Shown: positions 12,266 to 21,342 of the stretch, piece after piece | Layout: every line of letters begins with the position of its first letter | Position numbering within the stretch: the stretch's first letter is position 1 | DNA from: Crossaster papposus | Lineage: Eukaryota; Echinodermata; Asteroidea; Velatida; Solasteridae | Length of the DNA: 64,000 nt | NCBI GenBank assembly: GCA_037893245.1 | Contig: JBAIAA010001116.1 | Location: 163,034-227,033, forward strand | Reading direction: 5' to 3' | Notes under the pieces: generated by a model | Seen by the model: only the letters and a program-made list of their open reading frames with translations | Database searches by the model: none | Told to the model about the DNA's origin: nothing | Program-made: the position numbers and the translations under genes

Positions 12266-12573
12266 TTTTTGGGTGCCATTCTCCTGACCCTCTTGACCAC
12301 ACCCACCACAGTGTGCCCGGCAGACGTCAAATTTCATGAATGTAGGTGCATATGGAGCATAGTGATGTAAATACAAATTGGTTAGCTTTCCAGCTACCCT
12401 GACCCCCCCTGGCTCCTGCTCTACTATGGTTATCAGGGAAATGTTGTGTGAAGATTGGAGGCATCCATGACTTTCTGGTTGAGTGAGCACAAGTTGAAGG
12501 CAAAATCCAAAGTCAAAGTTCACAAGAGTGATTTCATGACTTCATTTTGATTGTGAAACAACAACACAACTGT

Positions 12574-12694
12574 TCAGTATTGTGTGTATCCACCACGCTT
12601 TTCAATGACCTCCAGGCATCGTCTCCTCATGGTATTGATGAGTCTGCTCACGTCCTGCTGAGGAATAGCCATCCATTCCATCCTAGATCCTAAA
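12574..12694 (-). pseudogene. Tc1-like transposase C-terminal fragment
   Basis: The minus strand encodes about 38 residues ending in a stop. They have W-M-A-I-P-Q, then M-R-R-R-C, then R-G-G-Y-T-Q-Y, the usual C-terminal signature of Tc1-type transposases. A CTTTAG acceptor-like site precedes it at about 12694. The catalytic DDE region is absent. It could be the remains of the enclosing TA-flanked element's own transposase. Confidence 0.65.
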
Positions 12695-12886
12695 GACAGA
12701 CAGTAATTAGTTAGATGGTCAGGCACTAGTCTAGTTTGTGTATCGTCGTACTCGCAGGCTAGGCCTAACGCGTAGACCGGGCAGTTTGTTTAGACTGTCT
12801 ATAAAAGAATACACCATAACATCACAGTATTTGAACATATAGTATTTCTTAAAATAATCATCATCCGCTGCATACTGAAAACATAC

Positions 12887-12966
12887 CTTCAAATACTGGA
12901 AAAAAACTCTCCCATTCCCCATTCTTCGAGGAGCTTCTGGATTCCTTTTCCATGTCCATCCGCCAT
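12887..12966 (-). pseudogene. Candidate decayed first exon
   Basis: On the minus strand an ATG at 12966 is followed by about 20 codons (M-A-D-G-H-G-K-G-I-Q-K-L-L-E-E-W-G). A frame disturbance follows at a run of seven T, then a good GTATGT donor at 12886-12881. The CpG-rich stretch upstream (12967-13140) contains a TATAAAATATA-like string and could be a promoter. I do not recognise the gene; a short SAM-like start is possible. Confidence 0.35.
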
Positions 12967-13489
12967 TGCGCCACGTACGATATAAAATATATTCGGTCGC
13001 GTCACGCGTGCATCAGCATGTGCATGCTGTACATGTACTGTACATGTACACTCGCGTACGCGGTGTACATAATGTATACATTATTCCGACGGTGTTTTCC
13101 CCGCTTAAACGCGGTTGTCACAATCACATGACCTTGCGAGCGCGAAAATGTGGTAAACTTAACTCAAAAAGGGTGTAGTATTTACTAAAGGTGTGTTAAT
13201 TATGTTACAGTAACCCAGCATGGAAGTTAGTAGACAGTAGTAGTGGTTTATTTTTAATGCAAACTTGCCGCCATCCTCTATATTCCTTTAGGCCCTATAA
13301 ACTTATACATGTAGTATAAAACGCCTTGCCTTGCCAGTGCCTTACCGAAACCCAGCCAGTCAGACTAAAATTTCACTTTAACAAAAATCTGGGTTATTCG
13401 CGATTATTTTTAATTCATTGCAATTCTTTCAACCATGCATGCACAAAATAACAAAATAACAAGTGCAAGTCTTAACAAAGTGTTATTCA

Positions 13490-13812
13490 CGATCATTTTA
13501 ACCCCCCAAAACAACCCGTGTTTGGTTACATAGAATCTTAACTAAGTAAATCTTAACCCACTAATTTAACCTTGGAAAATTTACTTATATAACCCAATTT
13601 GGGTTATTAAAAATCAATTTTACCCAAATATATAACTCAAGTTCCATTACTCAAAATTTTAACCAAGTAGGTTTTAACCCAGATATTTAACCCAGAAATA
13701 AATGCTGATTTAACCCACAATGGGTTTTTCGTGATTGATTTAACCCAAAATATAACCCAAAATGGGCAACCCAAATTTTGGGTTATGATTTAACCCAGGC
13801 GAATTTTCAGTG
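13490..13812. repeat. Subterminal TTAACCC repeats, right end
   Basis: Dense TTAACCC/GGGTTA units in alternating orientation lead into the right terminal inverted repeat ending at 13812. They mirror 245-880. Confidence 0.75.
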
Positions 13813-13814
13813 TA

Positions 13815-15490
13815 GAAACATTCCTTACTTACAAAAGAAAATTCAACAAAACCTTGATAATATTAATACATGGTGTGAAAGATGGGGATTTAAACTATCT
13901 ATCCCCAAAACAAATGCTGTCCTTTTCACAAATAAACTGAAATACCCACCTATTTCTTTACACATTTATAATTTAGCCATCAAAATGAGCTCCTCTGCGA
14001 AATTTTTAGGACTAATTTTCGACAATAAACTCACCTGGAAAAATCATATTGATAATATTATCACCAAATGTAAAAAAAGACTCAATATCTTGCGTTGCAT
14101 CTGTGGCAACTCCTGGGGAGCTGAATGCAAAACGCTCTATCGACTGTATACGGCACTTATAAAACCCATCCTTGAATATGGATGTGAGGCTTTCGACTCG
14201 GCCTCCCCGACAATCAAACATAATCTGGACACTATCCAATATCAAGCTTTAAAGATTTGTACAGGGGCCATCCAAAGTACCCCACTTTACAGACTTCAAA
14301 CCGAATGTGGAGATCCTCCCCTAGCATTACGTCGACAGTTTTTAAGCGATCTTTACGGAATTAAAATTAACTCTATAAATAACCACCCTAATGATCACTT
14401 CAACCGTGATAACTGGCAAAAACACTATTTTGCCGACAAATGGAATTCCTCTACACGTTACATCCCCTTTGAAGCAAGAATTTCCCATTATCCTGGTCTA
14501 AACACCTTTCCTTTAAATGACCCCTTTCCTTTCTGGCACTATACTAATCCTCAAATCTCAACTGAAATCCACTCTCTCGTGGCACATACTGACAGTATAC
14601 ATGAAAAAAGAAATATTAGTCTGGAACTAATCAACACTAAATGGAACAACAGTCTTCATATTTATACAGACGGCTCACTTAATCCGACCCATGATACGGT
14701 AGGCTGCGGAGTACACATCCCACAACTGAAATATTCTAAAGCTTCCCGACTCAACAACGGAGTGTCTATCTTTACCTCGGAACTCTTTGCCATTCTTCTA
14801 TCTCTGGAATGGATTGAAGATGTTAAACCCCTTTATTCCTGCATCTTTAGTGACTGCCTCAGTGCCTTACAAGCTATTTCCAAACATTTTCCTGTTCATA
14901 AAATTGTCTGTGATATACGACATACTCTTATCAATATCCGTAATCAAGGTAACATTGTTAATTTCGTTTGGATACCTAGCCACTGCGGTATCCCTGGAAA
15001 TGAACAAGCGGATCAGATCGCTAAATCAGCAACAGACAAAAACAATGTTGACTACTGTATCCCTCTCTTAGACTCGGAACTTAAACATACTCTTAAAACA
15101 CATCTCAAGGAAAAGTGGGCTTCCACCGTTCCTAATTTAGATCCCAATAACAACTTCAGCTATGATGTTTCTCTATCTTTTACTAACTGGGGCCTGCAAC
15201 GACCCAAAGAAATAATCTTACACAGACTCCGCCTAGGAACATGTAGAGGTTTGAAAACTTTCATGCACAGAATTGGTCAACACCCTGATGGTCTATGTGA
15301 AAGCTGTGCATGTCCAGACAATGTTGCACACTTTATTCTCAAATGCTGCAAATACACGACTCAACGACTATCACTCCAAAAATCACTGAATTTTTCAAAT
15401 GACCAAATGAACCTTACACAAATTCTTGGACCAAAACGCAACTGCAATCACATCATTAATTATGTTAAAAACTGTAATATCAATATCTAA
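13815..15490 (+). CDS. I-like LINE ORF2, downstream piece: RT thumb, RNase H, zinc knuckle
   Basis: Continuation of the frame ending at 244. It contains the RT C-terminus (N-x-W-C-E-R-W-G-F then F-L-G-L-I-F-D). A complete RNase H domain follows, with catalytic acids in I-Y-T-D-G-S, the E of F-T-S-E-L-F, F-S-D-C, and the final D of the P-G-N-E-Q-A-D segment. A C-x2-C-x6-H-x4-C knuckle near the end precedes the stop. RT followed by RNase H and a CCHC motif is typical of the I group of non-LTR elements. No stops interrupt it, so this copy was open before the insertion. The first residues of the longer apparent ORF (from 13778) derive from the transposon end. Confidence 0.9.
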
Positions 15491-15877
15491 ACATTCTTCT
15501 TCTTTTTCCAGAGTACCTCTCGAATTGACTTGATATTGTTATGTAATGTTTGGGGGTGATGGGGAGGTGTGAGTGACTACCTGGACCGGCCTACTGGGTG
15601 TTTCTTTATCCCTTGTGGCGCTATGTCTGGGGGTGATGAGCGCCTCCCTGTCTCCCCTAAACATTATCCCATTGGTTTTCTATATATTCGTTGTTTTCTT
15701 TCTATAATTTTCTAGTATCGATTCTTCTAGTTTTTCGTCACTGACAGATACCGTCTCAACCCACAATGCAAGCGTCGATTAAGTCTCCAGCGATCGCCGC
15801 ATAGCTAGTGGCGCAAAGGGCACATTTATATGTGACATACGTGCCAACAAAACCTACACCAACAACAACAACAACAA
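15491..15877 (+). other. LINE 3' UTR ending in an AAC microsatellite
   Basis: Non-coding tail after the RNase H frame. It ends in about six AAC units (15858-15877), a common 3' end of I-like elements, and abuts the GCGATTCAG repeats of the foldback arm. The element was inserted into that arm. Confidence 0.7.
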
Positions 15878-15998
15878 CACGCGATTCAGCCCGCGATTCA
15901 GCCTTCGATTCAACCCGCGATTCAGCCCGCGATTCGGCTGGCCGCAGCCGTTCATAGAAATTTAGAATCCATGCGACAAAAGGAGGTGCTGATTTGAA
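15878..15998 (+). repeat. Left foldback arm, outer part
   Basis: Contains repeated GCGATTCAGCCC-type decamers, then unique sequence up to the Polinton target. It is the inverted counterpart of about 58287-58427. Confidence 0.85.
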
Positions 15999-16004
15999 AC
16001 TAGA
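15999..16004. other. Polinton target-site duplication, left (ACTAGA)
   Basis: ACTAGA is repeated at 33081-33086 and occurs once in the uninterrupted inverted copy of the site near 58281-58290. Confidence 0.92.
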
Positions 16005-16174
16005 GTAGTAGGGAACGTGCCGCTTGTAGACCAAATCTTAAAAACTCAATTTGACCCGATAACAAAAAGGTGTCACTTTTGAACCAAATCTTAAGTCTGA
16101 TAACAAATAAAACTCACAAAAAAACTATCTTGTGAGAGCGCCCTCTATGGGTTAAATAAAAAACAATAAATGAC
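16004..16174 (+). repeat. Polinton left TIR
   Basis: 171 bp, starting AGTAGTAGGG. It matches the reverse complement of 32910-33080 with only a couple of visible differences, for example GTGTC against ATGCC near 16072. Confidence 0.95.
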
Positions 16175-16270
16175 AAACTCTAAAATTAATTTAAAAAAAA
16201 GCACCCTCAACAGAGGGCGCTATTTTATTTTATTCTTATTTATTACAGTTTTAATAATAACTCTAAAATT
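16175..16270. other. AT-rich spacer inside left TIR
   Basis: No gene. It contains a second AGAGGGCGCTATTT-like string echoing the TIR's GAGCGCCCTCTAT. Confidence 0.5.
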
Positions 16271-16735
16271 AGATTTTTTATATAAATGATGTCATAAGGG
16301 TACTGCAGTACCCTTCTCTAAATATAGATTTTTTATATAAATGATGTCATAAGGGTACTGCAGTACCCTTCTCTAAATATAGATTTTTTATATAAATGAT
16401 GTCATAAGGGTACTGCAGTACCCTTCTCTAAATATAGATTTTTTATATAAATGATGTCATAAGGGTACTGCAGTACCCTTCTCTAAATATAGATTTTTTA
16501 TATAAATGATGTCATAAGGGTACTGCAGTACCCTTCTCTAAATATAGATTTTTTATATAAATGATGTCATAAGGGTACTGCAGTACCCTTCTCTAAATAT
16601 AGATTTTTTATATAAATGATGTCATAAGGGTACTGCAGTACCCTTCTCTAAATATAGATTTTTTGTATAAATGATGTCATAAGGGTACTGCAGTACCCTT
16701 CTCTAAATATAGATTTTTTTGTATATCTAAAATTA
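16271..16735. repeat. 55-bp tandem repeat with a 20-bp perfect palindrome
   Basis: Eight nearly identical 55-bp units plus a partial ninth start at 16271, 16326, 16381 and so on. Each holds AAGGGTACTGCAGTACCCTT, which is its own reverse complement, and a TGATGTCAT motif. It is unique to the left end of the element, so it may mark an origin, packaging or regulatory site; the function is inferred. Confidence 0.92.
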
Positions 16736-16840
16736 CACTTGTTAAAATTGATAATTTACACAGGTCCACAGTGATTACAAATACACTCTACATGGTGTTT
16801 CCATCTTTTACCTAATGCTGGGGTGATACTAAAATACGTC

Positions 16841-17075
16841 TTATTTTTTCTGAAATTGTTGCACCACCCACTCGCCGCTTGAGTCGATGAGACGATTGGC
16901 TTCAGTCAGTTTGAGGACTTGCCTTGGAAACTCCATGATACTAAAGCAAATAAAATAAAATAATAGATAGAGTTTTAATATCATAGCAATTATTCTTTTG
17001 AGCTACTCACGTAAACAAAACAATTATATTCTCTTACCTTTCCTAGTAGCGATTCTGTAGCTGAGTTCTGGGTTA
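16841..17075 (-). CDS. Small spliced gene at the left end, 31-aa frame (uncertain)
   Basis: On the minus strand a transcript-like arrangement has an exon ending at a GTAAGAG donor (17038), an intron of about 97 bp with a TTTGCTTTAG acceptor, and an exon whose first ATG (16936) opens a 31-codon frame to 16841. An in-frame stop upstream of the ATG means the intron would lie in the 5' UTR. The product (M-E-F-P-R-Q-V-L-K-L) is unknown. It may be a remnant of a longer gene. Confidence 0.35.
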
Positions 17076-17449
17076 AAAGTAGACTCGTGATTTTAAAACA
17101 CACGGGAGTCTGGCTGCAAAACTGTGCGATACACGCTCACGCTGTACAAGTGCAGAAATGATGAAACAGCTGCCGCTACTAGAACCAGTAATTTTCCATA
17201 CAGCCGCCCACGCCAGATATATTTCTTTGTCTGTGACAGCCACCCACCGGCAGATATATTTCTTTATCTGTGAAGGGCGGCTGATAGCCACGCTGACAAA
17301 ACAACTGGCTGACAACGGAAGGCTCAAAGGTTGTTTTGTGTTAGCTCATAATTTGTGCTGGTACCTGGGTTCAAAGAGTCAAGTTTTTCCCTTTTTTTAT
17401 AAAGGAGGCGCTGACGGGTAAGGAGGAGGTTGATCGAAATAAATTGTAT
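17076..17449. other. Intergenic region, no supported gene
   Basis: An 84-codon minus-strand frame exists (17327-17073) but has no recognisable features. A duplicated string CAGATATATTTCTTT..CTGTGA occurs at about 17214 and 17252. Confidence 0.4.
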
Positions 17450-17610
17450 TTATTGTGAAGCTGAAAGTTTTTCGATAATTCCTTTTTTTTCCTTCAAAAC
17501 CAACTCTTCCACGCGTTTTTTAATCTCGGATTCCATATCGCTCTCACCTTTCTTTTCTGACAGCAAGCTGTCGGACCTGATAGCCTCTTTCATATCGTTA
17601 AATTGCCTCA

Positions 17611-19439
17611 CCCAGCAAACACAAAACGTTTAAAAAACGTTTTTTAAACGTTTAAGTAGGTCCGCTAGGTCTTCGTCCTAAATAAACGTTTAAAAAACGT
17701 TATTTAAACGTTTAATTAGGCCCGCTAGGTCTTCGTCCTAAATAAACGTTTAAAAAACGTTTTTTAAACGTCCGCTACGTCTTGATTTTTAACAAACGTT
17801 TAAAAAACGTTTGGAGAACATCTAATTTTGACCTAATATTTGCCCCAAAGCAAAGGTTTTTTTTAAACGTTTACAAAACGTTTACGAAACGTTTGAAAAA
17901 GACGATTTTATTTCTGGACGTTTAAAAAACGTTTTCTTTACGTCCAAGTCAAATAAAAACTAATTGTAATTAATTATTGTTTTTTAATATTATGATTTAA
18001 TATGATTATTATTTTGATGATTAAATTGAGTAGCCTAATGATGGTGATTATGATGATGATTATGATTATGATGATCGATGATGATTATGATTATGATGAT
18101 GATCATGATCGTCATCCTCATCGTGTGGCCCATATGGTCGTCGTCGACGTCGTTGATGTACGTAATTGTTATATTTTGTGACATCGATATCATGCGGTGC
18201 GTTGGCGCGGCCTGGCTGGCCGCCTACGTACAGCGTGCATGCCATCGTTTATATTCAAACGCTATGTTGGATGTTCTTGAAAGGTTTTCTGAACGTTCTG
18301 AATAGGTTTTCTGAACGTTCTTAAAAGGTTTTCTAGACGTTCTTAAAAGGTTTTCTGAACGTTCTTAAAAGGTTTTTTGAACGTTTTTAAAAGTTTTTCT
18401 AGACGTTCTTAAAAGGTTTTTTAAACGTCTAAAGGTTTTCTAGACGTCCTAAAAAGGCACTGCAAAAACTGTGGTGTTAAAATTTTAACACCAATGTTTT
18501 TTTAATCTTTTGGAATGAACATTGGTGTTAAAATGAAGTAAAATGATTCTTGAAGTATTAGTTTCAAATCAAGTACTGGTGTTACGTACTTTTGGTGTTA
18601 AATTTGACCTAGTGCGCATGCGTGTGTGAAATAAAGCCCTCTGATTGGTCGATAAGGAATTATGGTAGGGGCCTATATGTTAACAATAGTCGATGTTAAA
18701 TTGTTGTATTTAGTCCAAAAACCCATTTATTTTACCATAATATGTAATTATTTAAACGATTCCATGATTGAATTTTGATTTTTGTGCAAACATAGTTAAA
18801 AATTCGCGTTACATTTTATTCGTTTTCAAATTTTGACATTATTCATAAAAACTAGCTGCGACTTCGTCGTGGACAAAAAAGCGTAGTATAAAAGTAACAA
18901 CGGCAATGGCTATGTGTGTAGTACGTATTCAGTAGGAATAGATTATTATTGTATATGGATGTGTAATGTGTAATAAGTCAGTTCTTTGTAATATTTCATT
19001 ACGTAATTTGTCCATGCAGTTAATATGTACAAAATGATAGTGTTAAAACGGTATGATCCTCAAACTGGTGTTATTCAACACCCAATTTTTTTGTAGTGTA
19101 GACGTTCTTAAAGGGTTTTCTAAACGTTCTTAAAAGGTTTTCTAGACGTTCTTAAAGGTTTTCTAAACGTTCTTAAAAGGTTTTCTAAACGTCTAAATGT
19201 TTTCTGGAGAGCTGGTCTGGAAAACGAATACGAGACAAGGTTTTAAATTGGTTTTTTAAACGTTTTAAATTGGTTTTTTAAACGTTTTAAATTGGTTTTT
19301 TAAACGTTCAATAAAAACGTTTTTTAAACGTCCAAAACCTACCACAAAAAAACGTTTACAAAACGTTTTTTTTGAACGTTTAAAAAACCAATTTAAAACG
19401 TTAAAAAAACGTTCAGAAAACGTCCGATTGTTAGCTGGG
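17611..19439. mobile_element. MITE with CCCAGC termini inside the Polinton
   Basis: The ends are CCCAGCAAACA (left) and its relative CCCAGCTAACA (right, inverted), flanked by CA on both sides (17609-17610, 19440-19441). The interior is built of AAACGTTTAAAAAACGTTT-type and AAAAGGTTTTCTAGACGTTC-type tandem units. No transposase is present. Superfamily not determined. Confidence 0.8.
18458..19098. mobile_element. CACTG-ended MITE nested in the previous MITE
   Basis: It begins CACTGCAAAAACTG and ends with the inverted form of CACTACAAAAA. Next to the left end is the hairpin GGTGTTAAAATTTTAACACC. The architecture resembles the 245-13812 element (CACTG plus a GGGTTAAAATTTAACCC hairpin). No clean target duplication is visible. 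Confidence 0.7.
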
Positions 19440-19905
19440 CAGTTCCTTCAACACCAAAGCGTACTCTTCGTGGGATATATCGCCGTCCTCTATAGCTTGA
19501 GAAATAAGATCTCTTACGCTGTTGAGCTTAGCCTCGGCCAAGACTCTAATCTCGTCGTGTTTTTTAGCTTTACGTCTAAATCGCTTGCTAAAATATTTTA
19601 GCAAGAGCGCGGCGCAACCAAAACTCAAGGCTACTCCCTCTAACGCAAAACCAACGGGTGACGTAATGACGCCGCTTATAGCTGCGATTCCCAAACCCCC
19701 ACAAATTGCTCCACTCATCTCGGATAGGGTTTCTGTAGTAGACAATGTCGTAATTAACTTGCCATATTTTTTACACAACGCGCTTCGCTGTTCTCGTTGC
19801 GCCAATATATCTTTTTGAACTTCTTCGATCTTTTGCAATCGAAACACCCTCGTTTCGTCGTTTTTTAGATCAGGATAAATACTAGTCGTCATTTTACAAA
19901 AGTAA

Positions 19906-20598
19906 CTAAAATATTTCTACGTTAAAAATTATATCTTTACCTCTATTATCTAAGACCTCACCAAGACCGTTTTTTAACGAAAACGTGAGGCTGTTTATTT
20001 TACCAGCTACCAACTCTTTCGAACACTTGTTATAGTTGATATAAATTGGATCTTGGGGATTGTTTGAACGAGCAGCATCACCATGTACGGGTATACTCTC
20101 CAACAGGTTAGTTTGTTTTCCACCAACAAAATTTGAATGCGTAGACAGTTCTTCACAATGTAAAAAGACCGCGTTGTAAAGATTTAAGCTAAATTTTCCA
20201 TAATGACTACCACCATTGAGCCAACCCCTAGGTAAACCTAAAAGTTTACACAAATTACTCGATAGTTTTATGCGATTTTGGTCGGGAATGGATAGATAAA
20301 ACAGTTCATCAGATAAATACTCTATAGATATATCGCGAAAATCTTTTAGATGATATTTCAAAGAATAAAGATTCCACCTATCTGGAAAAATTTCAATTTT
20401 TTCATGATCGACAATTATATTTAACAACAGATCAAAACTCTCCCAATGTATCGACGCTCTTTTTTCGAGGTTATAAAAACCCAAGTCTAACGCAAAGTTG
20501 TTTAACTTCATGCGACGGTCACCCCCGACGTTATCTATAGGTCGCGATAATTCAAAGGTCTGCTCGTTATCCGTCATGACAAACGTATGAGACTGCAT
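19906..20598 (-). CDS. Predicted Polinton minor capsid (penton-like) protein, copy A
   Basis: 230 residues with no signal peptide or membrane segment. It is rich in short beta-strand-like stretches, as expected for a single jelly-roll. The start M-Q-S-H-T-F-V-M-T and the C-terminal third (H-C-E-E-L-S-T-H-S-N-F-V, ending N-V-E-I-F) are shared with copy B, which lies immediately upstream on the same strand with a 13-bp gap. It is divergently placed to the major capsid gene. Polintons usually carry one minor capsid gene next to the major capsid gene; the assignment rests on context and recalled family resemblance. The middle third has diverged most from copy B. Confidence 0.55.
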   Translation of the reverse strand: MQSHTFVMTDNEQTFELSRPIDNVGGDRRMKLNNFALDLGFYNLEKRASIHWESFDLLLNIIVDHEKIEIFPDRWNLYSLKYHLKDFRDISIEYLSDELFYLSIPDQNRIKLSSNLCKLLGLPRGWLNGGSHYGKFSLNLYNAVFLHCEELSTHSNFVGGKQTNLLESIPVHGDAARSNNPQDPIYINYNKCSKELVAGKINSLTFSLKNGLGEVLDNRGKDIIFNVEIF

Positions 20599-20611
20599 TT
20601 TACAAAAGTAA

Positions 20612-21304
20612 CTAAAATATTTTTACGTTTAAAATTATATCTTTACCTCTATTATCTAAGACCTCGCCAAGACCGTTTTTTAACGAAAACGTGAGGCTGT
20701 TTATTTTATCGGCTACTAACTCTTTTGGAGAATTGTTGTATTTGACATAAATTGGATCTTGTGGGTTGTTTGAACGAGCTGCATCGCCCGATAAAGGTAT
20801 ACCCTCCAACAGGCTAGTTTGTTTTCCATTAACAAAATTTGAATGCGTAGACAGTTCTTCGCAATGTAAAAAAACCGCGCTGTATAGATTTATGTTAAAT
20901 TTTCCAAAATGATGACCACCCCTAGCCAACAAGGGTAAACCTAAAAGTTTAGAAATATTTTTTGATTGTTTGAAATTCACAAAAGATTCAGAGGTCTCTA
21001 ATGACAAATAAAATAGTTTATCGTTTATCGGAGTAATGGTCAAAGGTTTAATATCATCTTTAAACCGATCTTTGAAAGAATAAAGATTCCATCGACCAGG
21101 TGTGATATCTATCGAACCGTCTTTAAGATCTCCTGGAGAAGAGAAAATATAATATAACCTCTCTATTTGTTTGACGTTATAAAAACCCACGTCTAAAATA
21201 ACGCTGCTTAACTTAATGCGACGGTCGCCCCCGACGTTATCTATGGGCCGAGGTAGCTCAAAAGTCTGCTCTTTTTTGGTCATGACAAATGTATGCGACT
21301 GCAT
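20612..21304 (-). CDS. Predicted Polinton minor capsid (penton-like) protein, copy B
   Basis: 230 residues, the same length as copy A and clearly paralogous along most of its length: identical first nine residues and strong similarity over the last 80. The 3' end and downstream spacer (TTTTACAAAAGTAACTAAAATATTT) are also shared, so the duplicated unit included flanking DNA. The start lies 38 bp from the divergent major capsid start, giving a compact shared promoter region with a 14-A run. Two copies could build different vertices or fibres, which is speculative. Confidence 0.55.
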   Translation of the reverse strand: MQSHTFVMTKKEQTFELPRPIDNVGGDRRIKLSSVILDVGFYNVKQIERLYYIFSSPGDLKDGSIDITPGRWNLYSFKDRFKDDIKPLTITPINDKLFYLSLETSESFVNFKQSKNISKLLGLPLLARGGHHFGKFNINLYSAVFLHCEELSTHSNFVNGKQTSLLEGIPLSGDAARSNNPQDPIYVKYNNSPKELVADKINSLTFSLKNGLGEVLDNRGKDIILNVKIF

Positions 21305-21342
21305 TTAAAAAAAAAAAAAATAATAAAACGTTACTATAAAAA
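21305..21342. promoter_or_regulatory. Divergent promoter between minor and major capsid genes
   Basis: A 38-bp AT-only-like spacer contains TATAAA at 21335-21340, two bases before the capsid ATG, and an A-run abutting the opposite start. Confidence 0.5.

Larger units (their letters stand above)
2022..12423. mobile_element. Academ-like DNA transposon with long repeat-rich TIRs
   Basis: Two long inverted arms (2022-2071 plus 3685-4590, against 11530-12423) begin TAGAC/GCAGGAGCCAGG and are flanked on both sides by CTA, a 3-bp duplication (2019-2021 and 12424-12426). Each arm contains about five units of roughly 145 bp. Between the arms lies a minus-strand multi-exon gene (4734-9891). A 3-bp duplication, long TIRs and this type of gene agree with what I recall of the Academ superfamily; the family name is an inference. 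The left arm is interrupted by a Penelope-like insertion. Confidence 0.7.
245..13812. mobile_element. CACTG-ended DNA transposon inserted in the LINE (TA duplication)
   Basis: The ends are inverted repeats. The left begins CACTGAAAAATCACCTGGG and the right, reverse complemented, begins CACTGAAAATTCGCCTGGG. The flanks are TA. Inside both ends are many short TTAACCC/GGGTTAA units, the first of which forms a hairpin. The 13.6 kb span is mostly a later insertion (2022-12423), so the element itself is about 3.2 kb. The TA duplication fits the Tc1/mariner-like supergroup, but I see only a transposase fragment (12574-12694) that could belong to it or be another relic. Class assignment is an inference. 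Confidence 0.75.
17450..19892 (-). pseudogene. Polinton membrane-protein gene split by a MITE
   Basis: The N-terminal part (19892-19442, minus strand) encodes about 150 residues: a charged helical start, two adjacent hydrophobic segments near residues 58-100, then a basic patch and helices. It runs into the end of the inserted MITE, which supplies the present stop at 19431-19433. A 53-codon charged helical tail in matching phase continues on the other side (17608-17450). I recognise the first part as a protein family that recurs beside Polinton cores in invertebrate genomes, without a known function; a virion membrane role is possible. The current product lacks its C-terminal helix. Confidence 0.7.

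Noticed and set aside
15756-16034. 92-residue minus-strand frame
   Set aside because: It spans the LINE tail, AAC repeat, arm repeats and the Polinton end, so it is a junction artefact.
18078-18305. Methionine/isoleucine-rich 75-residue frame
   Set aside because: It derives from an ATG/ATT microsatellite-like stretch in the MITE.
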